NCBI GenBank assembly: GCA_965227745.1
Contig: OZ245769.1
Location: 5,084,001 to 5,148,000, forward strand
Reading direction: 5' to 3'
DNA length: 64,000 nucleotides
Origin: GAS368 sp965227745
GTDB lineage: Bacteria > Verrucomicrobiota > Verrucomicrobiia > Opitutales > Opitutaceae
The notes under the pieces: model-generated
Told to the model about the DNA's origin: nothing
What the model saw: only the letters and a program-made list of their open reading frames with translations
The model's database searches: none
Shown here: piece after piece, positions 57,648 to 64,000 of the stretch
How the letters are laid out: every line of letters starts with the position of its first letter
How positions within the stretch are numbered: position 1 is the first letter of the stretch
Made by a program: the position numbers and the translations under genes

Positions 57648-60600
57648 ATGCTGCGTACCCCACGCTTTCGCGTCCTGCCCCGGTTCCGTGCGTCCTTGCG
57701 CCTAGCGCCCGTCGTCTCGTCCGTGCTGGTCCTCCTCCGTCATCGCGCGTCGCGCTGCGCTGGTCTGCTCCTGTTGGCGCTGTCGTTCGTGGGTAGCACC
57801 TCGTCGCGCGCCGCTTCCGCCGAGGCCCCCGCGTCGCCCAACGGCCTGCATCCCGCTGCCGATCTCGCCGTCGATCTCGTCCTCAAAGAGCCCGTCGTCG
57901 CGCAGCCCGTGTTTTTGAATTTCGACGAGCGCGGCCGCATGTGGGTCGTGCAGTACTTGCAGTACCCGTCGCCCGCCGGGCTGAAATCCGTCTCGCACGA
58001 TAGTTTTCTCCGCACCGTTTACGACCGCAAGAAGCCCGCGCCGCCCTACGACACGCCCGACAAAGCGGCCTTCCGTGGCGCGGATAAAATCACCATCCAC
58101 GAGGACATCCTCGGCGACGGCTCTTTCGCGAAGACCACCACCTTCATCTCCGGTCTCAATATCACCACCGCCGTCTGTCGCGGTCGCGGCGGCGTCTGGG
58201 TACTGAGCCCGCCGCAATTGCTTTTCTACCCCGACGCGAACAATGACGACGTGCCCGACGGCCCGCCCGTCGTCCACCTCGACGGCTTCAATCTCGAGGA
58301 CACCCACTCCGTCACCAATTCCCTCCGCTGGGGCCCCGACGGCTGGCTCTACGCCGCAGTCGGCTCCACCGTCACCGCCGATGTCTCCGTGCCCGGCCTC
58401 GCCGGCGCGCCCGTCACGCACATCACCGGTCAGGCGATCTGGCGCTATCATCCCGCCACGCGCCGCTTCGAGGTGTTCGCCGAGGGCGGCGGCAATGCCT
58501 TCGGTGTCGAGATCGACGACAAGGGCCGCCTCTTCTCCGGCCACAACGGCGGCGACACCCGCGGCTTCCATTATCTCCAAGGCGCGTATCTCCAAAAGGG
58601 CTTCGGCAAACACGGCGAACTCTCGAATCCCTACGCCTTCGGTTATTTCAAGCAGATGAAGAATGCGCCCGTGAAACGCTTCACGCACAATTTTCTCTTC
58701 TACTCCGGCGGCGCACTCCCCACGCGCTATGACGGCATGCTCATTGGAATAGATCCAATCAGTGGATACCTCCCGCTCACGCAGGCCACGCCCGTCGGCG
58801 CCACGTTTGAGACGCGCGACCTCGACGTCGCCCTCCGCTCCGACGACCGCCAATTCCGCCCCGTCGATATCAAGCACGGCCCCGACGGCGCGATCTACAT
58901 CGCCGATTGGTACGACGCCGTGATCAACCACTTCCTCCACGCCGACAGCAAAATCAACAGCGACGATGGCCGCATCTACCGCCTCCGCGCCATCGAGACC
59001 AAGCCCGGCCGCCCCGCTTTCGACCTCACTAAAAAATCCTCCCCCGAACTCGTCGCGCTCCTCCACGACAAGAATCGCTGGACCCGTGAAACCGTCCTCC
59101 AAGTCCTCGCCGACCGGCGCGACGCGTCGATCATCGCCCCGCTCAAGGACGCCGTGCGCACCGGCACCGGCCAGTTCGCCCTCGAGGCCCTTTGGGCGCT
59201 TAATCTCAGCGGCGGCTTCGACGAAGCGTTCGCCCGCGAAGCCTTCGGCCACGCCGATCCCTTTGTGCGCCTCTGGGCCGCGCGCCTCGTCGGCGATACG
59301 AAATCCGCGATGCCCGAGTCCGTCCGCGCCCTCGTCGCTCTCGCCACGCGTGAACCCAATGTCGAGGCGCGCAGCCAGCTCGCCGCCACTGCCGCGCGTC
59401 TGCCCACGGCCGCCGCGCTGCCCATCGTCCGCGCGCTGCTCACGCACGACGAGGATGCCGCCGATCCCTGCATCCCGTTGCAACTGTGGTGGGCCATCGA
59501 GGCGCAGTGCGCCGCGCACCGCGCCGAGGTCGTCGCGTTTTTCGCCGAGCCCGCGCTGTGGAAGAGCGCGACGGTCGCGCAGCATCTCGGCTCGCGCATC
59601 ATGCGCCGCTTCGCCGCCGCCGGCACGCCGGAGGATTGGTCCACCTGCGCCACGCTCCTCTCGCAGGCGCCTGATGCCGCCGCGCGCCAGACGCTCATGA
59701 CGGGTTTCGGGCAGGCCTTCGATGGCCGCGCGCTGCCGCCGTTGCCCGATGAACTCGTCGCCGTCATCGCCCGCTCCGGCTCCGCTTCGCTCGCGCTCCG
59801 CGTGCGCCAGCGCGACGACGCCGCGATCGTCGAAGCCCTCAAAGTCATGGCCGATCCCAAGGCCCCCGCCATCGAGCGCCTGCGCCTCGCCACCGTCTTC
59901 GGCCAGGTGCCCGATGCGCGCGCCGTGCCGGTGCTCGCCGCGCTCTTCACCGAGCGCAATGCCCCGCTCCGCTCCGCCGCCATCGCCTCCACCTCCGCGT
60001 ACGACGATCCCGCGCTCCTCCGCGCGCTGCTCGCCGCGTACCCCGGCTTGACCAACGACCAGAAAGACACCGCGCAATCCGTCCTCGCCGGCCGCCCCTC
60101 CGCCGCGACCGCGCTGCTCGATGCCGTCGACTCCGGCGCGCTCCCCGCGAAAAGCATCCGCGCCGAAGTCGTCGAGCAGATCAAATTGCTCAACCAGCCC
60201 GCGCTCACCACGCGCGCGGAAAAAATCTTCGGCGCTCCCGTGCAGCCGACGCCCGGTCAGGCGGAAAAGGAGCTCGCGCGCGTCCTCGGCGTGCTCAACT
60301 CCGGCCCCGGCGGCAGCCCGTATCGCGGCCGGAAACTCTTCGAGCAAACCTGCGCGGCCTGCCACACCTTCCACGCCAAGGGCGGCGACATCGGCCCCGA
60401 CCTCACGCCCTTCAAGCGCGACGAACTCACCTCGCTCACCCTCGCCATCGTCAATCCCAGCGCGGAAATCCGCGAGGGCTTCGAGGCCTTCGTCGTGTCG
60501 TCCACCGACGGCTCCGTGCGCGTCGGCTTCCTCGCCGCGCAGGATGCGAAGCACCTCACCCTGCGCGACCTCACCGGCGTGTCCGCCACCGTCGAGCGCA

Positions 60601-60746
60601 GCGCCATCGCTTCGATGAAACCGCTCGGCCGCTCCCTCATGCCGGAGGGATTATTGTCTGGCCGCACCGACGCGGAAATCCGCGACCTCTTCGCCTACGT
60701 CCGCATCAACCAGCCCCTAGTCGAGGAAAAGAACGCCGCGCCGTGA
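57648..60746 (+). CDS. PVC-type heme-binding cytochrome/dehydrogenase with HEAT-like repeats
   Basis: A 1032-residue protein. A basic N-terminus and hydrophobic segment (LLLLALSFVGSTSSRAAS) export it. Residues about 65-450 form a beta-propeller of the membrane-bound dehydrogenase type (VFLNFDERGRMWVVQYLQYPS, LRWGPDGWLYAAVGS, VDIKHGPDGAIYIADWYDAVINH). Helical HEAT-like repeats follow to about 870. A c-type heme site, CAACHTFHAKGGDIGPDL, starts near residue 902. Such proteins are typical of Planctomycetota and Verrucomicrobiota and probably oxidise sugars in the periplasm. The ATG at 57648 is favoured over a TTG at 57612. Confidence 0.92.
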   Translation: MLRTPRFRVLPRFRASLRLAPVVSSVLVLLRHRASRCAGLLLLALSFVGSTSSRAASAEAPASPNGLHPAADLAVDLVLKEPVVAQPVFLNFDERGRMWVVQYLQYPSPAGLKSVSHDSFLRTVYDRKKPAPPYDTPDKAAFRGADKITIHEDILGDGSFAKTTTFISGLNITTAVCRGRGGVWVLSPPQLLFYPDANNDDVPDGPPVVHLDGFNLEDTHSVTNSLRWGPDGWLYAAVGSTVTADVSVPGLAGAPVTHITGQAIWRYHPATRRFEVFAEGGGNAFGVEIDDKGRLFSGHNGGDTRGFHYLQGAYLQKGFGKHGELSNPYAFGYFKQMKNAPVKRFTHNFLFYSGGALPTRYDGMLIGIDPISGYLPLTQATPVGATFETRDLDVALRSDDRQFRPVDIKHGPDGAIYIADWYDAVINHFLHADSKINSDDGRIYRLRAIETKPGRPAFDLTKKSSPELVALLHDKNRWTRETVLQVLADRRDASIIAPLKDAVRTGTGQFALEALWALNLSGGFDEAFAREAFGHADPFVRLWAARLVGDTKSAMPESVRALVALATREPNVEARSQLAATAARLPTAAALPIVRALLTHDEDAADPCIPLQLWWAIEAQCAAHRAEVVAFFAEPALWKSATVAQHLGSRIMRRFAAAGTPEDWSTCATLLSQAPDAAARQTLMTGFGQAFDGRALPPLPDELVAVIARSGSASLALRVRQRDDAAIVEALKVMADPKAPAIERLRLATVFGQVPDARAVPVLAALFTERNAPLRSAAIASTSAYDDPALLRALLAAYPGLTNDQKDTAQSVLAGRPSAATALLDAVDSGALPAKSIRAEVVEQIKLLNQPALTTRAEKIFGAPVQPTPGQAEKELARVLGVLNSGPGGSPYRGRKLFEQTCAACHTFHAKGGDIGPDLTPFKRDELTSLTLAIVNPSAEIREGFEAFVVSSTDGSVRVGFLAAQDAKHLTLRDLTGVSATVERSAIASMKPLGRSLMPEGLLSGRTDAEIRDLFAYVRINQPLVEEKNAAP

Positions 60747-60798
60747 CTTGGAAGGGTGGGGGAGAGGTGATGGGAAGATTGAGGGCATGCTGTTTTTG

Positions 60799-61044
60799 GC
60801 ACAGAGAGCACGGAGAGCCACAGAGAGCACAGAGCGGAGTATCTATTTAGGATCGGGCGGCCCAAGTTTTGGGCGGAGTGCCCTCACTCCGCGGGCTGCG
60901 CGTGCGCGCTCTCAAAGCCGCGGGGTGAGGGCACCTCGCCCATAGCCAGACTTCCTTTTTTTTCCTCGGTTTTCGTAACTGTGTTACACGACGCCCAGTA
61001 GGTTTTGCTCTGTGACCTCTGTGCCTCCTCCGTGCCCTCTGTGA
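60799..61044. repeat. Nested compound inverted repeat (ACAGAG outer, GC-rich inner)
   Basis: Outer arms: GCACAGAGAGCACGGAGAGC (from 60799) is answered by CCTCCGTGCCCTCTGTGAC (to 61044). Inner arms: GAGTGCCCTCACTCCGCGG (60876-60894) pairs with CCGCGGGGTGAGGGCACCTC (60918-60937). The 410-bp gap between the cytochrome and phosphofructokinase genes holds no gene. The build matches the nested element at 21988. Confidence 0.75.
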
Positions 61045-61156
61045 CAAAAAAATAAATCACCCCACACTACCATCACCACCGCACACTTCACACCCCCGCG
61101 CTGACGCACCCCAAGCTTGCCGCCTCGCGGCGAAGCCTTCGAACTTCGCCCCGTCC

Positions 61157-62386
61157 ATGCGCCCCAAAAAAGTCGCCATTCTCACGGCGGGCGGTCTCGC
61201 CCCCTGCCTTAATGCCGCCATCGGCGGCCTCATCGCGCGCTACACCGAGGTGGCGTCCGATATCCAGCTCATCTGCTATCGCGGCGGCTACAAAGGCCTG
61301 CTCCTCGGCGACAGCATTTCCGTCAGCCCCGAGCTGCGCGCCACCGCGTCGATTCTGCTCAAGCACGGCGGCAGCGCCATCGGCAACAGCCGCGTGAAGC
61401 TCACCAACGTCAAAGACTGCGTGAAGCGCGGCCTCGTGAAGGAGGGCCAGAATCCCCTACAGGTCGCCGCCGAGCAGCTCGTGCGCGACGGCGTCGATGT
61501 CCTCCACACCATCGGGGGCGACGACACCAACACCACCGCCGCCGATCTCGCCGCGTACCTCGCGAAAAACAATTACCAGCTCACCGTCATCGGCCTCCCC
61601 AAGACCATCGACAACGATGTCGTGCCGATTCGTCAGAGCCTCGGCGCGTGGACCGCCGCCGAGGAGGGCGCGAAATTTTTCGAGCGCGTCGTCGGCGAGC
61701 ACGGGGCCAATCCCCGCATGCTCATCATCCACGAAGTGATGGGCCGCAACTGCGGCTGGCTCACCGCCGCGACGGCCAACGAGTACGAGAAGCGGCTTGA
61801 TGGCACCGAGTTCGTCCCCGGCCTCGGCCTCAGCCGCGAGCGCCTCGCGGTTCACGGCGTTTACGTGCCCGAGCTTTCGCTCGATATCGCCGCCGAAGCC
61901 ACGCGCCTCCGCGCGATCATGGACAAGGTGGGCAACGTGAACCTCTTCATCAGCGAGGGCGCCGGCGTCGATAGCATCGTCGCCGAGATGACCGCCCGCG
62001 GCCAAGAGGTCCCGCGCGATGCCTTCGGCCACGTGAAGCTCGACGCCGTCAATCCCGGCAAGTGGTTCGGCGAGCAATTCGCCAAGATGCTCGGCGCGGA
62101 AAAAGTGCTCGTGCAGAAGAGCGGTTATTTCGCGCGCGCCGCGCCGGCCAACCCCGCCGACCTCGCGCTGATCGCCGAGTGCGTGCAGCATTCGGTCGAG
62201 TGCGCGCTGCGCCGCGAGAGCGGCGTCGTCGGCCAGGATGAGGAGCGCGGCGACGTCCTGCGCGCCATCGAATTCACCCGCATCAAGGGCGGCAAACCTC
62301 TCGACACCACCTTGCCGTGGTTTCACGCGCTCCTCGCGCGTGTGGGACAAAGTCTGACGGCGGTTGTAGTCCACGCCGGTCATTAA
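61157..62386 (+). CDS. pfp: 6-phosphofructokinase, pyrophosphate-type
   Basis: A 409-residue phosphofructokinase: N-terminal VAILTAGGLAPCLNAAIGGLI, TIGGDDTNTTAADLAAYL (the GGDD aspartate marks pyrophosphate-dependent enzymes; ATP types have GGDG), catalytic GLPKTIDNDVVPIRQSLGAWTAAEEG and IIHEVMGRNCGWLTAATANEYE. It phosphorylates fructose-6-phosphate reversibly in glycolysis, saving ATP. The glycine at the usual GGDCPGLN position reads GGLAPCLN. Confidence 0.92.
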   Translation: MRPKKVAILTAGGLAPCLNAAIGGLIARYTEVASDIQLICYRGGYKGLLLGDSISVSPELRATASILLKHGGSAIGNSRVKLTNVKDCVKRGLVKEGQNPLQVAAEQLVRDGVDVLHTIGGDDTNTTAADLAAYLAKNNYQLTVIGLPKTIDNDVVPIRQSLGAWTAAEEGAKFFERVVGEHGANPRMLIIHEVMGRNCGWLTAATANEYEKRLDGTEFVPGLGLSRERLAVHGVYVPELSLDIAAEATRLRAIMDKVGNVNLFISEGAGVDSIVAEMTARGQEVPRDAFGHVKLDAVNPGKWFGEQFAKMLGAEKVLVQKSGYFARAAPANPADLALIAECVQHSVECALRRESGVVGQDEERGDVLRAIEFTRIKGGKPLDTTLPWFHALLARVGQSLTAVVVHAGH

Positions 62387-62660
62387 GCTTTATTTTACGC
62401 ATTTCCGGTCGATTTCGGTGGAAATGCTAGCCCTTGAAACTGTGCGTCTTCCATCGGGAAGGTTGACGGGCCGGAGGCTTGCCGCCATGTAGGACTGTAA
62501 CGGGCCCCCGTGGGAATTCGTCTTATCCTCCCCCTAGGTATTTACCACCCTTTTGCATTCTGGTTCTCGACAATTCGTTTACCCCGACGAGAGATTGTCA
62601 TAAATCTTCCGCCCGCCCACAGGCTGCATCCTTCTTAGTTTTCGCGTACCCCCATTCCCG
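62387..62660 (+). other. Gene-free leader with several hairpins
   Basis: GCATTTCC (62399-62406) pairs with GGAAATGC (62420-62427), possibly a weak terminator for the phosphofructokinase gene. Further on, CTTCC-ATCG-GGAAG, a GGCCGG-AGGCTTG-CCGCC-type hairpin and ACGGG-CC-CCCGT follow within about 75 bp (62448-62520). I see no match to a known riboswitch. It is the upstream region of the large secreted protein gene. Confidence 0.45.
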
Positions 62661-64000
62661 ATGAAACGTTTCCTCACGACCGCCCTGTCTCTTGCGCTCT
62701 GTGTCGCTAGTGTAGTTACCCCGGCCAGTGCGCAGCGCCTTGCCAATCTCTCGACCCGCACTCCGGTCGGCACCGGTGATAACATCGCGGTCGTCGGCTT
62801 CGTGGTCGGCCCCGGCGCCCCGAAAAATATCCTCATCCGCGCCGTCGGCCCCACGCTCGCCACGTCGCCCTACAATGTCCCCGGCACCATCAGCGATCCC
62901 AAGATCGACATCGCCGATGCCAGCGGCCGCACCATCTTCACCAACGACAACTGGGGCTCCGCGAGCCCGGCCACCACGCTTTCGAATTCCTTTACCTCGG
63001 TCGGCGCCTTTACCCTCGTCAATGGCAGTCGCGATGCCGCGATCCTCGCGACCAATCTCGCCCCGGGCGCCTACACCGCCAAAGTCAGCGGCGTCGGCAC
63101 CGCGACCGGTGTCGCCCTCGTCGAAGTGTACGATGTGAGCGGCGGCGCTCGCCTGATGAATCTCTCCACCCGCGCCCAAGTCGGCACGGGCAGCGGCATC
63201 ATCATCTCCGGTCTCGTCATCTCGGGTAACGAAGGCCGCCGCCAAATCCTCGTGCGCGCCGCCGGCCCCGCGCTCACCGCGTTCGGCGTCCCTGGCGCGC
63301 TCGCCGATCCGGTCATCTCCATCGTTAATAATTCCGCCCCCACGGTACAGATCGCTTCGAACGATAATTGGACGGGCGCAGGTTCCAGCATCGCCTCGCT
63401 CAAGACCGCGTTCACCCAGTCCGGCGCGTTTCCCTTTACCGAGGGCTCCAAGGACGCCGCGCTCATCACCGATCTCGCCCCGGGCAGCTACTCGATCCAA
63501 GTGAGCGGCGCGGGCAATACCACTGGTCTCGCCCTCGTCGAGGTCTACGACATCACGCCCGACGAGCTCTCTACCGTGGCCGTGGTCGCCAGCAATCCCA
63601 CCACCGATACCAAGGGCGCCGCGCCCGGCGTTTACACGTTCACCCGCACGGGTTCCACCGCCGCGCCGCTCACCGCTTACTATGAGATGACCGGCACGGC
63701 GGCGGGCGGCGTCGATTACGCGCCCCTTTCCGGTTCGATCACGTTCCCTGCTGGTGTGAGCAGCCTCACGGTTTCGCTCACCGCCCGCGATGCCGGTGAT
63801 AATTCCGCCATCAGCCGCAGCGCCACGCTCTCGCTCGTGACGGGTTCCGGCTACGCGCTGGGCTCCGCCAATGTCGCATCGGTCAGCATCCTTTATAATC
63901 CCGGCACCAACTACATCGCCTCCCTGCGCACCACGCCCTCCGCCACGGCGTCGGTCGCTTATGGCACGGCGACGATTCAGTTGAGCGGCGACGGTACCTT
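62661..64000 (+). CDS. Large secreted repeat protein with Calx-beta-like domain, 5' part
   Basis: The open frame from the ATG at 62661 runs past the window edge (446 codons seen). A signal peptide (FLTTALSLALCVASVVTPASAQ) is followed by two copies of a repeat of about 115 residues: NLSTRTPVGTGDNIAVVGFV ... VGPTLATS ... NDNWGSA ... LAPGAYTAKVSGVGTATGVALVEVYD, and NLSTRAQVGTGSGIIISGLV ... NDNWTGA ... LAPGSYSIQVSGAGNTTGLALVEVYD. A Calx-beta-like domain comes next (TRTGSTAAPLTAYYEMTGTAAGGVDYAPLSGSITFPAG). It is probably a surface or adhesion protein. The real length is unknown. Confidence 0.88.
   Translation, partial: MKRFLTTALSLALCVASVVTPASAQRLANLSTRTPVGTGDNIAVVGFVVGPGAPKNILIRAVGPTLATSPYNVPGTISDPKIDIADASGRTIFTNDNWGSASPATTLSNSFTSVGAFTLVNGSRDAAILATNLAPGAYTAKVSGVGTATGVALVEVYDVSGGARLMNLSTRAQVGTGSGIIISGLVISGNEGRRQILVRAAGPALTAFGVPGALADPVISIVNNSAPTVQIASNDNWTGAGSSIASLKTAFTQSGAFPFTEGSKDAALITDLAPGSYSIQVSGAGNTTGLALVEVYDITPDELSTVAVVASNPTTDTKGAAPGVYTFTRTGSTAAPLTAYYEMTGTAAGGVDYAPLSGSITFPAGVSSLTVSLTARDAGDNSAISRSATLSLVTGSGYALGSANVASVSILYNPGTNYIASLRTTPSATASVAYGTATIQLSGDGT

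Noticed and set aside
57702..60554. A 950-codon open frame on the minus strand
   Set aside because: It lies antisense to the PVC-type cytochrome. High G/C codon bias leaves antisense frames open, and its translation is rich in Arg/Gly/Glu with no motifs.
62440..62530. Cyclic-di-GMP riboswitch in the leader of the secreted repeat protein
   Set aside because: The expected GCAAACC loop, tetraloop and receptor pattern are absent; only generic hairpins are seen.

Overview
The window looks like a chromosomal segment of a Verrucomicrobiota bacterium, most likely Opitutaceae. The evidence is its high GC content, a PEP-CTERM exported protein, a PVC-type heme-binding cytochrome, a large TonB-dependent receptor, a secreted repeat protein of a type I associate with this family, an isolated short ribosomal protein S18, and many intergenic inverted repeats built from ACAGAG-, TTGAGAG- and ATGACGAAT-type words. 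This placement is inference; no rRNA is present to confirm it.

Layout. 1-2.8 kb: a DMT exporter cut by the left edge, a coupled GNAT gene and a MocR regulator. 3.6-13 kb: a signalling block. It holds a minus-strand operon with a response regulator carrying a degenerate NtrC-type AAA+ domain, two V4R-domain proteins, a Pro/Ala-rich protein and an unknown protein, followed by a NarL-type regulator, an Hpt protein and a hybrid histidine kinase. 13-16.4 kb: secreted and membrane proteins, including a rhomboid and a PEP-CTERM protein. 16.4-19.6 kb: two type IV pilus retraction-type ATPases with a DUF433/DUF5615 toxin-antitoxin pair between them. 20-28.2 kb: metabolic and housekeeping genes (VOC protein, azoreductase with its Rrf2 regulator, DEAD-box helicase, aquaporin, HAD phosphatase, secreted hydrolase, HisC). 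28.5-32.6 kb: an exopolysaccharide export set (outer-membrane barrel, Wza-like, Wzc-like kinase). 33-37 kb: small genes, including a lone S18.

37.1-40.8 kb is accessory DNA. It holds a vapBC pair, three small genes separated by attC-like sites (an integron-type cassette array with no integrase in view), and an approximately 280-bp direct repeat. One copy of that repeat ends inside the anticodon loop of a broken tRNA-Arg; the other leads into the intact tRNA-Arg(CCT).

41-57.5 kb is a sulfur-assimilation region: a cysteine desulfurase coupled to an adenylate-forming enzyme, a TonB receptor, an Rrf2 regulator with a cysteine cluster, a DUF2292 protein, a porin, two sulfate-binding proteins each followed by an M14-like peptidase gene (one catalytically degenerate), CysT, CysW, CysA and CysK. 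Together these describe uptake of sulfate or another sulfur compound across both membranes and cysteine synthesis. A shared motif upstream of the TonB receptor and the Rrf2 gene suggests common control. The window ends with a PVC-type cytochrome, a PPi-type phosphofructokinase and the start of a large secreted repeat protein cut by the right edge.

The best candidates for undescribed biology are the V4R/dead-NtrC operon, the duplicated sulfate-binding protein plus M14 module, the cassette array beside a split tRNA, and a secreted hydrolase that appears fused to a SAM-hydroxide-adenosyltransferase-like C-terminal domain.
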